DNA from: Saccharina japonica | Lineage: Eukaryota > Sar > Phaeophyceae > Laminariales > Laminariaceae | Length of the DNA: 64,000 nucleotides | Direction of reading: 5' to 3' | Assembly: GCA_008828725.1 (NCBI GenBank) | Contig: MEHQ01000128.1 | Location: 977,504-1,041,503 of the forward strand | Shown here: piece by piece, positions 1 through 12,800 of the stretch | Numbering within the stretch: position 1 is the stretch's first letter | Layout: every line of letters starts with the position of its first letter | Notes under the pieces: generated by a model | What the model was told of the DNA's origin: nothing | Seen by the model: only the letters and a program-made list of their open reading frames with translations | Databases searched by the model: none | Made by a program: the position numbers and the translations under genes

Positions 1-71
1 ACTGGGACTGGCCCGCCACAGAGTACACGAAATGTCTTTTATCTCGACGAACAAGGGTAGGGACAAACATT

Positions 72-91
72 GGGGGGGGGGGGGGGGGGGG
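72..91. repeat. Poly-G run
   Basis: Twenty G in a row; its length is likely unreliable. Confidence 0.9.
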
Positions 92-318
92 TCGGCGCTG
101 TTTAGCCCCTCCGGGGGACGGCGAGGGGGGATATGACGTGTGGGCGTGTGCTGCATTGCACGAGTTGTTTTTTTTGGCTGAAGCATTTTGTGTTATTGAC
201 GCATGGTGGACTCGTCTCTCAGTGCGGGCGGGCGGGCGGGCGGGCCTCTGTTCGAGATCTGATAAGCATGTTATCGATGGCCTTGGAACTGCTTCCACCC
301 ATCGAACAGGTCAGATCC

Positions 319-545
319 CTAGTACATTATCTGGATCGGATCACTACTTTACGATCTGGATCAGATCCCTGTTTCACGACCTGGATCAGATCCCTGTTTC
401 ACGACCTGGATCAGATCCCTGTTTCACGATCTGGATCAGATCCATCTGGATCAGATCCCTGTTTCACGACCCGGACCAGATCCATCTGGATCAGATCCCT
501 GTTTCACGATCTGGATCAGATTCATATTTCACGATCTAGATCTAT
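319..545. repeat. GATC-rich 25-bp tandem repeat
   Basis: About eight imperfect units of GATCAGATCCCTGTTTCACG with CATCTG and CTG spacers, several GATC sites per unit. Confidence 0.85.
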
Positions 546-585
546 TGGGAGCAGAGAGATCACTGACCCACTCGCTCTGCATGAC

Positions 586-806
<221 letters not shown>

Positions 807-1296
807 GTCGGTATGCTTTCCGAATGGGGGCTGTATGGCAAAGGCTCTTCTTGCGCACATACCTGATATATGCTTGCCCGGGGGGGGTGGGATTTGCGTA
901 CTGCTGAAGTACGGCTATTCTTGCACAAAATCCCACTGCGGCAAATATAGGATCTACATGATCTACAGTACGTAGATCGTGATCTATCCAATGGGTGAGG
1001 TGTCTGCTCCCAGAGAGCCGTTTCAATCTGTCGGTCCTCCTATACACGGCCGTGGTATGTACGTAGGTGTTGCCGTTTCCTCGCGTGTTGGAGATCTTGG
1101 TGGACGGCCTCGACCCGGCCCGACTCGCGGAGCGGTCTCGAGACTGGCCTCGAGACTGGCCTCGAGGCAATGCTGTGCTCTTTTGGTTTGTTCGCTATGA
1201 ACTTTGCTCGCGCATCGTGCGCTCTCAGATTTCTCCCAGGCCGGCTTGTGCTGTGTTTCTTAATTGTTTTGAGTGCTGCGTTTTCGGGGGAAAAAA

Positions 1297-1405
1297 CTCA
1301 GTTTTGAAGACTTGAGTTTTGAAAATGCTCAGTTTTGAAGACTTAAGTTTCAAAAATGCTCAGTTTTGAAGACTTGAGTTTCGAAAATGCTCGGTTTCGA
1401 AAACG
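1297..1405. repeat. 31-bp minisatellite
   Basis: Three units beginning CTCAGTTTTGAAGACTTGAG at 1297, 1328 and 1359, then a partial one at 1390. Confidence 0.85.
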
Positions 1406-1546
1406 GCTGACTGCGTTTTCGAACATGCATGGGTTTTGGACATTGACTCGTGCCTGCGTCTGCGATTGTAACGCTTTCTGCTCGACGGAAGAGAGGAGAT
1501 AGGTTTGCATCGCTGTGTGTGTCGCGCGTGCATCTATGGCAACATA

Positions 1547-1567
1547 CCCCCCCCCCCCCCCCCCCCC
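1547..1567. repeat. Poly-C run
   Basis: Twenty-one C in a row. Confidence 0.9.
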
Positions 1568-1753
1568 TAATGGTGGCAGCAATCGATCGAATGCCTTTCA
1601 GTGCGTGCTTTGACTTGCACCAGTACGTGCTGATTTCGTGTTCCTTGTTTTTGGGTGCCGATGCAAGGAAGAGTTCTGGCGCGTACGTGCAAATTCCTCT
1701 TCGTTGTTCTTTTGGTGCCGATGCAAGAGTTTTGGTGCGGGACATACGTTATA

Positions 1754-1944
1754 CAGCAGTGGTCTCTCTATAGTGCCGTTATGCGCCAGCCAACAATACC
1801 GGCACTATAGTGGTGCCAATCGGCACCATTCCGCACACTGCCACAGCAGTGGCTTATCCCGTCTGTACCAAGCGATCACACCTGCACTATAGCGGGCAGC
1901 CGGCACTATATAGGGACCACGGCACTATAGAGGGGCCACTACTG
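1754..1944. mobile_element. Pogo/mariner-like MITE
   Basis: The ends CAGCAGTGGTCTCTCTATAG and (inverted) CAGTAGTGGCCCCTCTATAG match over about 25 bp and are flanked by TA on both sides, the Tc1/mariner target. Extra CACTATAG motifs lie near the right end. 191 bp, no ORF. Confidence 0.6.
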
Positions 1945-2084
1945 TATGCATAGAGCATACACCTGCTGTATTCTTGTTTGAGTTCAGCGGTGCACAGGCG
2001 CGGTGATGGCAAGAGGCGGGGTAGATATTCGCCAGGGCTCTTCACGAGAGTCATGATCGCGGGTCGGATCAGGAAGTCGTTGGA

Positions 2085-2215
2085 ATCTTCCGGGTCGGGT
2101 CGTGTCGGGTCAGGAGATTTTCGATCTCTCACAGGTTGGGTGGGGCACCCTTATCCGACCCGACCTGACCCGACCTGACCCGACCTGACCCGACCTGACC
2201 CGCGAGGTTTGACTC
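2085..2215. repeat. CGACCTGACC decamer repeat with inverted GGGTCGGGTC block
   Basis: Four or five units of CGACCTGACC at 2160-2203, preceded at 2088-2114 by the complementary CGGGTCGGGTCGTGTCGGGT, so the region can fold back. Confidence 0.7.
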
Positions 2216-3593
2216 GACCCGTGGACCCAGCCCGTGAACAGCGCTGACGTTTGCTGTGTAGGAAGCAGGGGGTGGTAGCGACTGGTATGCAGCTAGAACT
2301 GTGAGGGTGGGGCGCCATGTGGCTACGCTAGTTGCGGGACCCGATCAACCTGTTGGCAAGCTAGCGGTCACCACGCTGTGCCCGGAACTGCGAGGACCGT
2401 TTTTGTTTCGTACTCTTCGTGTTGCTACTCAAAACGGTGTGCTTACATTTCCGGGGATAGAGTGTCAGGTAGTTAAACCAGTAGCAACAACAACTTATTG
2501 GGTCAGGATAAAACAGTACGTCGATGCAGTAGTAATGACAATCGTGTCTATTGTTCCGAGGCGGTACAAACTATTCGTAGTAAAACACTATTATTGTTAT
2601 TAAGAGTATGATTTCTCGGTTTGACCCTCCTCTCCTCTTCGTTATTACAAGTATCGTATTATACGAATATGCTACGAATTACTGTTTTGTTTTAGAAGTA
2701 CGGTGGGCGGACGGGGGTGTACTAGGGGGGGTCAATCGGTGTTCGTAGTTGTATGTGCGGCAGATGATAGTGGCTGGCTGGTCACTTTTGATGGAATCTT
2801 GCGTTGATTGGCGGGCCGGCTGATCGGTTTTCTTCGTTGATTGGTAGGCAGCAGCAGCAGCAGCATCATCACTATCATCTTCCATCACCCACCTTTGCTG
2901 TTATAGCAGTAGAGATGGGGGAATGGAAGCGGATACCAGTCTAGTCGTAAATATGAAGGTACACTTGATTGATCGTTTCGTGGCCATCCAAATGTACCTC
3001 GTTTTACGACCATCCTGGTAGGTATAGTCTTGTCGTTGTAGGTACAGTAGCAGTAGTACAAGGCTCCGCATGGAAGCCGGCGGTCGCCAGCACCCATGCT
3101 CCGCGCACGGGAGAAGGGGTCGAATATAGCCACTTGGGGGATCTGGTCTGGTTTTGAACACATATATACTAAGTAATATGGAATCATGAAGTTTCAAACG
3201 ACGCCAGGTGTTAAGTGTTGGAAAATTGACGGAGGTGCAGTCAGTGTCGTACATCACGCGACGGGGGGATCTCAAGCTCAACATACTGAATGCAGCAATT
3301 GAATCCGCGGCAACGCAGCGCGATTCATCCTGAAGCACCCATTGCATGCAAGCTCGCAATATCTTCGTATGCATATAGGTTCGATGCATGCTTGCCTTGT
3401 AGGGGTAGTACCTTATGTTCTGTGAGGGTGATCTTGATTATAGTAAAGGAGCCCGACACTTCACAAAAAAAAAACTACCAGGGTATTAATAACTGCTTTT
3501 GAGATACGTGAGCTACAGGACGTAAAAGCGCAACCCGATAAATAAACGTTCCTAAAGCCTTGGTAGGTATTACGTACCAAGTATATCGCGAAC
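2216..3593. other. Intergenic, nothing recognised
   Basis: A short GCA repeat at about 2850-2864 is the only notable sequence. Frames on both strands have no recognisable domain. Confidence 0.5.
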
Positions 3594-3832
3594 AAGATAC
3601 GAGTAGTACAACACTACCAATAGATGAATAGAGGCATTCCAACGATATTGGGTTAAGGAACATACTATTAATACTACAGTAATAACCCTCTGAACCGAAA
3701 TATAAGGACCGTTTATATTAAATGTCTGTATACCAACGTTTCTTTAGTTCCAGGTCAGATATGTAGCCATACTAATAGGCAGGCAGAAATGTTTTGGCCA
3801 AACATTGCTACCTCTACTTACGTAGTACATCG
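3594..3832. mobile_element. MITE of the same family, diverged copy A
   Basis: The internal motif TTCCAACGATATTGGGTTAA and GGAAC occurs at about 3637, followed by CATACTATTAATACTACAGT, which is close to copy D. The right end TGCTACCTCTACTTACGTAG is near 3809. The left boundary is uncertain. Confidence 0.35.
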
Positions 3833-4720
3833 TACCTTATGTGGAACGGGTCGTTTCTTTGGTTTCCTTGATTTTCATATATTTTGTCTGGGAATGACTG
3901 TCTCTTTTGACTCTTGAGTGATTTTACATTGTTGAAGGAAGCGTACAACCTGTGGTGGTAGATCGGGTAAGATTGCTCACCACGCCGAACAAGTCGTCCG
4001 TCGTAGATATTATATCATACTCCGTACATACCTGGTACCTGATACCATATGATGGTAGCAGTGTAGTACGTACACCTAGGGAACAGCACGGTAACTCATA
4101 TCGTTGCCGTGTTGTGCGAACCTACAAAACGCAAGTAATGTACAGTACAGGACACCTATTATTGAGAGAACGAGCAATAAGAAACGCAGGCTGAGATTCA
4201 CAGAAACATAAGAAATACATTCGGGGGGCATTGTACTGAAGTTAGTATACTGATGCTTGCTGTAGAACGGAATCATTCTCGCATAAGGAATCCAGCCTGG
4301 AACAGGTTTCCTGTTTCTTATTTGGTGCCCGATATTTATTTGTAGTATGATGATAATATTAAATAGTATGTGCCAACTCGTCACGAAAGAAAACGAACGC
4401 GGTGTATATTCGGTTTTTCGTCGCTCGTTGGGGTCGAGAGCGGTCGAGTCCCATTAAATATATTAAAACATATATTAAAACAACAGCGGTGAGCTCGAGG
4501 ATTTCGTCGAAACCCATATTTGCTAGCTGAGTGTAATATACGTCGATCGCGCGTACTTACGGATTTTATATGTCCTCATTTAGGATGTACATCCCGTATG
4601 AGGGGGACACAATCTGAGGCTGTAGAATTCAGGAAGTGTGTGTCTATTTGTGGGGGGATAAATAATTAAGGTGTTTTCGTATATACCACCATAGACTACA
4701 GCAGTAATAGCATAGCAACA

Positions 4721-5347
4721 AGGGCAGCGGCCAAAAGAAGGTATACCTGGTCCTTTTGCGGCCAAAAACAGGTCAAGTCAAACACGCACTCCACGTGCCC
4801 TGCCATTGGTCAAAAACTCGTTGTACCTGTTTTTGCCTGTTTAAAACCCAGGTATACCTGATTTTGTCTACTCTGCTTGACTTTCACTGTTTTTTTGTCG
4901 TTTCTAAGCCAATCAGAGGCCCTTCATAGTTCCACCCTATGACCCCTATACAAATGCCAACGTACGCGGAGACTCCCTTCTCCCTTCGCACCTCGCACTA
5001 CACGCCACTCGAGCGACACACACACAGATCTGCCTGCACACCTCCGCCGAAATAATACGAGATAGAAGGCTTCCCTTCGGGATTGTGGTTGACTTGGTAC
5101 CAGGGATGTCGCAAACTGAGAAGGGATAACACAGCAGCAGGCGTTCGTTCCTCGTACTAATGATAGCAGGCGTTCGTTCCTCGTAGCCACCGGGCGAGCA
5201 CGAAGAACATGAAAAACTCTACTTTGCGTTGCAAGGATGCGTTGCAAGGAACGGCAGGTTCGTGGGGTGCGTTTTGAACTTGATTCTAGTATGTACCTGT
5301 TTTTGGCCCCGAACGGACCAGGTGTACCTGTTTTTAGCCGCTGCCCT
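4721..5347. mobile_element. MITE with long terminal inverted repeats (AGGGCAGCGG family)
   Basis: The left end AGGGCAGCGGCCAAAAGAAG continues GGTATACCTGGTCC and GGCCAAAAACAGGT. The right end, inverted, has the same order with few mismatches for about 50 bp. Flanks aaca on both sides suggest a 4-bp duplication. Inside is a 35-bp tandem duplication containing GGCGTTCGTTCCTCGTA at about 5131 and 5167. Confidence 0.6.
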
Positions 5348-5836
5348 AACAACAAACAGCACTGCAAATACGATGTACGAGTGTGTGTGTGTTCTTCACA
5401 TTAAACCTTCCTTTGTACCCGTCGACATCCAGCACACCCAGTGTCCGTGCCGATTCTTCATCCTAAAAAGGTACCAGTTATGTGGTCACGAATCTACGAC
5501 ACAGAGATACTACGCTCAGTGCAGTAAGCAGAGCAGAGTAGATATGCCTGGCTTATGTTTGGTTGTTTGATTGGTTGTTTGGTTGTTTGATTGTTTATTT
5601 GTTTGTTTGTTTTGTTTTTAGTTTCATCCCATTCATTATTTTTGCCCTTTCTTTCTCCCTCCTCCCTACAGTAATTAGAAAAGTAGTGGTGACTCAGATC
5701 CGGGGTCACAAAGTACGCTCCTCTCCCTCGTCCCCCACTACGGTTCTTGTCTTGCTTCTTATCGCGAGAAGACTTCAGCTTTTTCTTTCTGCCTCGAATT
5801 GCATCGAGTTGTGCCTACCCAGGCTACTCGTACAAC

Positions 5837-6748
5837 CAAAGATGTTGGGAGACAGCACTTTCACCCCTTGACAGACAGCGTCGAGGCAAAGGCCTTGACA
5901 GACAGCCTTGACAGCAAAAAACAGGGGACACTATGAAAAATCCCCGCGCTTTCAAAAACGCCTGACAAAGATGTATAAATTAACGTGATTTCCTGTTTGT
6001 TTGTTTTTTCGGCATATTGCTACATTTCCGAGTCCGATTTACAGGAAATATTGGAATTGAACTACGGAATATCGATGATTTGAAATTAGCTCATATCACA
6101 CGAGTGAAATAGCCGCACACAAAAAATGACAAATCGGGGTTTCCACACATATTAAGAGGCTTTTTCTGCCAGGGGGGTAGGGGACATATGTCTAGACAGC
6201 TGGATTTGCCTTGACAGACAGCTATGACAGACAGACAGGCAAAGATGTCGGGGGATATGTCAATGTCAAGCTGTCTGTCTGTCAAGGCTGTCTGTCAAGG
6301 CAAATGCAGACAGGCAGAGATGTCGGGAGATATGTCAATGTCAAGCTGTCTGTCTGTCAAGGCTGTCTGTCAAGGCAAATCCAGCTGTCTAGACATATTT
6401 CCCCTACCCCCTGGCAGAAAACGCCTCCTAATATGTGTGGAAACCCTTATTTAATTTCATTTTTGTGCGGCTATTTTACTTGTTTGATATAAGCTAATTT
6501 CAAATCATCGATATTCTGCAGTTCATTTCCAACATTTTCTGTAGATCGGACTCGGAAATATAGTAAAATGCCGAAAACAAAAACAAAATACCGGAAACAC
6601 ACTAATTTATGTATTGTTGTCAAGCGTTTTTGAAAAAGCGGGGATTTTTCATAGCGTCCCCTTCTTTTTGCTGTCAAGGCTGTCTGTCCAGGCATTTTCC
6701 TTGACGCTGTCTGTCAAGGGGTGAAAGTGCTGTCTCCTGACATCTTTG
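5837..6748. mobile_element. Foldback element with about 380-bp inverted arms
   Basis: The arms 5837-6235 and 6350-6748 are inverted copies. Both start CAAAGATGT and continue with GGAGACAGCACTTTCACCCC, then share GAATATCGATGATTTGAAAT-type and TTTCCACACATATTA stretches. They are studded with CTTGACAGACAGC. The centre holds a 75-bp tandem duplication (about 6239-6385). ACAAC flanks both ends (before 5837 and after 6748), a likely 5-bp target duplication. No ORF of note. Confidence 0.7.
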
Positions 6749-6845
6749 ACAACAGGTAGACATCTTTGACAACAGGTAGGCGCTCTCAGCAGTTACAATA
6801 AATTGTGTTATTCCGTTTTTTATTCATTTTTGCAAATATACCCAA

Positions 6846-6922
6846 ACCTCCGACCCACATGAGATTCGATCTCCGGAGATCAAGTCCTAGAAACGTTCGA
6901 GGTAACTACTTATCCGGGCGAC
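6846..6922 (-). other. Possible tRNA-derived (SINE-like) sequence
   Basis: On the minus strand a box A-like stretch (ATAAGTAGTTACC) is followed at tRNA-like distance by a box B-like GATCGAATCTC. Acceptor pairing is poor and no clean cloverleaf forms, so a functional tRNA is unlikely. Confidence 0.25.
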
Positions 6923-7079
6923 CGACTAGTATGTACGTACTTGGTACATACTAATTGATAAATCAACGTACATGTTAAATAAAGGCATACAGCAGTAGGC
7001 CCAGAGCGCAACGAATCGGAAGCCAAGCATGCTCGCCGCGAGAAGTTTAAGTTTTTTACTCATACGTGCGACTCAGGAA

Positions 7080-9157
7080 TAGAGATGGGCACCGGATGGC
7101 ATATTCGAAAAACCGAAAACCGGATAGGAGGCGTTATTCTCAAAAACAAAAAACCGGTTTAACCGGTTTTTTTCAGCCGGTTTTAACCGGTTAACCGAAA
7201 ACCGGTGTAACCGGTTATGATGAGGTAAAGCATCCATAATATTGAAAACAATATGCCCTTGTTGCGCACTCCCCAAGTGTAAGGTAAGACCCTCATCACA
7301 GGACACAGGAATGTCGATGCTGGCCAGGGCACGCTTCTCCCAATTAATAGTAAAGATCTTCTTGTTAGTTATCTCATGGTTGAGCTCGATAGGGTACAAG
7401 AACGGAGTACGACGAAGGTAGGGCTCAGCCAAGTACCAGGCTGATCCCACTATCCATGCATCTTCAGACATGTGCGATCTACGGAGATGTTTCCGTATCT
7501 AGCATGTCACGCGATCTCATACACGTTCGTACGTATTTGTCTATCTATACGTACTCGTAAAAATACGTATGGCACCTCCTCATAGCGACGTGATACCATC
7601 ACATTAGCCCACCATGAATTGTCGTACATGAAGATCCCACGACGATCAAATGATCATATCATCCCAGAAATCGGAAAGGGGGTCGAAGGTGCGGCTATTC
7701 GAAACAAATCAGTACGGACACAAATCTTTCCCACCTCGCAATGAGGCTTCAACTCCCCACGCGTGAGACAAGCACGCCATACGATAAGAAAAGGCTTCGA
7801 TATGCCAACAGCGCCATACGAGAAGAAAATGCTTCGATATGCCAACAGCAAGCGGGTTACGATGAAGACGAAAGCCATTTAAGCTAACCGTGGCGTGAAG
7901 ATGCCGAAATAAAACGAAATTCGAATACGGATGATGGAATGGAAAGACTAAATATTCTGTAGATAAAACAATGCACGCTGCGATGCAAAAAGCCAAAGGA
8001 ACTTGAAGAAGCTACGTAGCGTGAAGTCAGTGGTTGGGAGACTAAACAACAACAGATACCCCATCACACAAGTGCGTTATACTGGTTGTGTTCGCAACTG
8101 CGCCTCTTTGAGATGGAATAGTGATGTTGATCAACCAGATATATATATATATAAATATATCTTTTATTATCTGGCACTACTACTTGGAAAAGCGCCACGT
8201 CGATTGTCAGCGAAACCACTACAACTAGACCCGCACACTGCATGCTCCCGAAACTGCACAAACCGCCATCAGGGTTATAGCGTCGTGCGACGAGTACAAG
8301 CAACAGTCTCCCTGCTCGTTAGTCTACCTGACATGACTTAAACCTTCTGCAAAATCAAAATATCCTGACCCGCATACTGTAAATAAAGGCACGAGCCGCA
8401 GGGTAGAAGGGGTGCACAACGGGAAAAGCACCTGTGAACAAGGATTTTGTCTAGAAGGCCGTTGAGTGTGAACGCTCCCGCCAGTTGAGCTGGAAAGTAT
8501 GTGTCACAAATATAATTAAACACAAACTACCTTTCGAAAATGCTCCAACAGTTTAAATACTCAATACAAAGATTGGCTCGTCTGGGATCCGAACCAGCAA
8601 ATATTGGCTCGTCTGAGCTACTGCTGTCGTCGTTTGCCGCAGCCACGTCATCGACTACAACCACCTCTTTGCTCATGTTGGAGTGGTGGTGTGCTAAACT
8701 TGCGAGCAGAGATGGGTGGTGTGTGTTTGTTGTGTGGGAGTGTTGGATAGTGTTGGGTGTGCGGGCAGAGGGGAGGGGGTTGTGCCGCAGTGGATCCACC
8801 GTTTTTCAGGCTATACCACCCTCTCTCTCCCCACGCCCACGTATGGTCGCCTTGTTAATTGCTGCAGTAGTTGATACGTTCTAGGGTAGGTACAATAGAC
8901 GTCGGATCAAACAGCGTTGACGTTGTCATGTTCACTGGCGCGTTTTAGTGTAGATGGGTTATCCGTTTTTCCGGTTTAACCGGTTAACCGGTTAAACCGG
9001 TGTTTTTATCCGGTTTAACCGGTTAACCGGTTAACCGGTTAACCGGACCTCAAAAACCGCCAGTTTTTATTTTGAAAAACCGACTAATCACACAAGCCTG
9101 ACGGGTTTCCAAAAACCGCGGTTTACCGGTTTTTCCTCTATCCGGTGCCCATCTCTA
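7080..9157. mobile_element. hAT-like nonautonomous DNA transposon (family 1)
   Basis: The left end TAGAGATGGGCACCGGAT is matched by the inverted right end at 9140-9157. The flanks ctcaggaa (7072-7079) and ctcgggaa (9158-9165) are an 8-bp target duplication with one mismatch. Subterminal blocks are built of ACCGGTTAACCGG palindromes (7150-7215 and 8970-9050). An 8-bp duplication and a (C)AGAGATGGGC start are known traits of hAT elements. No transposase was seen. Inside is a 37-bp tandem duplication (about 7774-7850). Confidence 0.75.
7200..7471 (-). pseudogene. Possible captured gene fragment inside hAT-like element
   Basis: A frame from ATG 7471 reads MSEDAWIVGSAWYLAEPYLR, HEITNKKIFTINWEKRALAS and IDIPVSCDEGLTLHLG with a protein-like composition before running into the subterminal repeat. 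It could be chance or a host fragment carried by the element. Family unknown. Confidence 0.25.
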
Positions 9158-9633
9158 CTCGGGAACACCTTCATCCTTGTTCTGCGTATTTACGTTGTAC
9201 GTCAGTCTTTGATTGGTGTTGAATGTAATACGGGTGAAGACGAATCTAAAGATGTGCTTACTATTATAGACAAACCTAAGACGTGACGAGGCGCAAAACT
9301 GTTTCATGTTCCATCTGTCATATATCCTCATTCGGGTGTCTTTGTTTCCCCATCCATACAAGTATCCAAAAGCGTTGTCGGAGAACCAGTCGTACATGGA
9401 CCATATTTAATGTAAATGGTTCATGCATCCAAGTATTGCGTTGGATCCCCACTCAGCCATGAATATAGTAACGGCCCCATGCAGCCCCTTGTCTTGTAAT
9501 CGTATTAATATACGACGTAGTGTGTCCAATATATTGTTTATACCTGTACGTAAAGCATGGACGCCTCCTCTTGACATGTTGGCATGTTGGCATTCGCCTG
9601 GGTACCAAATTACGCTTCTGGTGTTCCGCTCAG

Positions 9634-9801
9634 GCCGGGACGACAGGAGATGACCGTCTGCGTGACGCAGGTCTTGCTCCCAATGACACCTTCGTCTTAG
9701 TAGGCTTCACCTCGGGAGCCTGGAACGGTACCAACGCTGGAGGTTACGATATGGCCGCTATGAAGATCGATATTCATGGGGACATCCTGTGGAAGTGGCA
9801 G
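9634..9801 (+). CDS. Exon 1 seen: propeller blade 1
   Basis: 168 nt in phase 0, bounded by ttccgctcag upstream and the donor gtgaat. It encodes one 56-aa blade beginning AGTTGDDRL, with GFTSGAW, DMAAMKID and the closing LWKWQ. The closing aromatic motif lies at the splice donor, as in the next five blade exons. An earlier exon must supply the start codon and signal peptide. Confidence 0.75.
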
Positions 9802-12800
9802 GTGAATATCCCAGTAAGACACGTCGTAAACTGTCCCGAGAAAATATTTAGGCTTCATGTCTTGACCGAGAGACGTCGTGGAAGCGGATGAAACATACTA
9901 TTGTCGCAACAGTCGTCTGCTTCAATGCCACTAGTGTTGCCGCCGGCACATTAAGCATGCGCCACAACCGCGTCGATTCCATAGTGAGCGGAGGACGGAC
10001 ATTCACGTTCGAAAACAATACCCTGTGCCTATGATGAAATTTTAAACTCAGTGGGGAATTATGAAGTAATCTTACAGTACCAATCATACGCAACCTCGTG
10101 TTTATTTGTTTTACAAACACAAAAAAAACCTTCGATTCTCAGTACATGGACCAACAAACCAAATCCCACGTCAGGTATGTATAAATTTTTCACACCCCAG
10201 ACCGCTTTCGAGCTACACTAGGTCATCTGGCGTGAATGGCTCAAGCGTTCAAAGTATGTGCCGACGAACTACCCGCTATAGCTCAAGGCATGAAAAACAT
10301 CTGGAGCTCATGTATCTTCTCTAATTTATCGTGGGCCAAATGATGTCGTTGATGTACCTGCTACTGCTCACCCTTGGAAACTTAATGCATAGGAGCTCTC
10401 TTCTATAGCCCAAGCTTTTCAAACAGGTGCAGATGAGTTATCGCCTATAACTCTAAACGCGAAACATCTGCACATGATATATATTATCACCGCTGGATCA
10501 TACTCGTAACAGATGTACGTGTCTTATTGTAGCTCTGTCCTGGAAAAACACGCTTGTGCTTAAAAACGATAAGTAGCGGGAAACTCCAACTCAGCGGGAC
10601 AAGAACGAGGGTATAGGTTGCACAGCTTACGCCTAAAATGATTTGTCATCATCAGTATGTGCGTGTACGACAGCATTCCCTCTGTTAAGGTCGAAACGTA
10701 TCAAGTCAATGTTAGATACTTAGCCTGGGTTTGACTGTGGTCGTCATCCACCCCAATCGGCTCATCCGTGCGTTCCATACCCCTGGAAGCATCCGCTTGA
10801 TGTTTGACACCGGTATACCCTACGGTCGATAAGCGCTAAAGCAGCTGTTCGGCGTCGTCGGGCGTGTTATACGTGTTATCGCGTGATGTGGCGATGTGCG
10901 CGTGCTTAACTTGTGTCTACGTAAAAGCCGTCCGGGTTATCGTCGGGAAAAGAACGATACCGATATTGCCTACCTGTGGTACCGTAGGCCTACGATGAAA
11001 AAGGCTCCGATCTCTCGCATGAAACATAAACGGCGGTTTGGGTTGATGCCATTCGGACATGTCTATACCGGTACGTGTTTAGTTCATTATATACAAGCTG
11101 TGTGCTAGCTCATATGCATTTTTAGTTTATGCTTTTAAACCGTGTGAAAAATAACTATGCTCTACAATTGCTCATTATTTGAAAACATGCACAGCTGATC
11201 TGTCGGCTGCACCTCAAGCCATATAAACGTGCACAGATGAGTTATCGCCAATAGCTCAAGACGAAACACTACAAATTAGTTGATGTAGTACTTCTACCTT
11301 GCCATGGGACAGATTAGCTACATCATGTAGCTCTAGTAGCCCAACTCGGACAAATATGTGGAGTAGCAGTGGGACGCGTGGAGTATAGACGTATGAGTAT
11401 TTTGCCGGACGAAACATCGTGTCTAAAACGTCTGGAGTTGAGAGCACCCATCGGGATTCAAATTCCACGTAACACTCGTGTAATTTAATGCGGTATATTT
11501 ATATCTGATTAAATGCCCAGTTTTCCCTGGGTATCAAAACAATATCATTTGAATATCATGTTCGTGTGTTCGATGCGCCGTGACTCCGAACTCACATTAC
11601 GAAAGCTGGGGTCGCTTGAAGGATAAATGCGTCTGATGTTCTCGACTTTCCAAAGCGGCTACTAACACAAGTGAAATCGAACCTCCCGCACAAAACGTGT
11701 AAGTGACCTTGTACGTGTTTCTATGATTTCCACGTTGTTGTGCGTAGCTTGTGTTGATGCCTTACCCACCCGAGGATGTTGGGGCAACAGTGCGCGCCGA
11801 TATCAATTTTAATGTTCACGTGTTCGGGGACGCCGTATAGTCTTCACTGACGCCTATTCTCCGTGCAAACCAAGCACAGAATAAATAAGTTACCTCCAAC
11901 ATAGTAGTGTTTGCAGGGGTATTTTACGTCACGGGAAACGGGGCTCTTTAAATGAAATAATTGTTTTGATGTTTTTTTTTTCAGTGTTCAAAGACGTTGC
12001 GATATCTACAGTAACTACTGCTGTGAGGAGGCCGGAAGTATATCACTCTCTCGACAATATCATCGGCACGAGTATTGAATTTCAGTCAAGTTTCCCTTTT
12101 TTAGTGTCTCGTCAACACGAAACGAGAGCACGGAACGGTGTGGGGTGCACACACGCCGGCATTTGTGCCCTCGTACACATGCCTAGCGTGCCAGTTCCTC
12201 TGGTTCATCAACCGAGATATTGTGCGTATGGCTTCATTAATTTGGCAGGATGGAACCTCGGCCGACGACGTTGCGATGGCGGTAGCTGTGGCGGACGATG
12301 GATCTGCGATCATCGGAGGATATCGGGAAAACAACGGCAGCTTTGTTGCCTTGAAGCTAGAAGATGATGGCACGGTTTTGTGGCGATGGGAAGTGAGAAA
12401 TATATTTTAAGTCGCGAGTATGTCGAGCGTGGCGGAAAACTGTTTCCGAGTTCCGGCTTAGCAGTATCCTCACCTGGAACATGTTAAACGAGGCATTTGA
12501 TTTCGTTTGCCACTGGCTCTGCTGATGTGCATGTGTAAAAAACTCTGGATGTCGCGTGGTACGACACCTCTTCCTGTGATATTGCTGTATAATGCGACTG
12601 AGTACACATGTCCCAATGAGGAAAATTGAGTAAACTGACAATATTGTGTCGCTTAGAAGGAGACGAAAGATCGTGCCAATGCTGAGTGTGTTTCGCGGCT
12701 GTGAACTCCTCCACCCTGTTTTGTTTCGCCAGAACGGCACGAATCACCGAGACCAAGTAGAGGCCCTGGCGACGTGGACCGATGGTTCAATCATTTTAGC

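Noticed and set aside
5563..5871. Hydrophobic plus-strand frame considered as a signal-peptide exon for the receptor
   Set aside because: Its hydrophobic part is a TTGTTTG simple repeat, and it lies beyond two mobile elements with no supporting donor site.
6239..6385. Regular repeats considered as a CRISPR array
   Set aside because: Only two 75-bp units inside a foldback transposon in a eukaryotic sequence; no spacers.
11380..11475. Box B-like GGGATTCAAATTCC suggesting a tRNA
   Set aside because: No matching box A, acceptor stem or anticodon arm could be formed.
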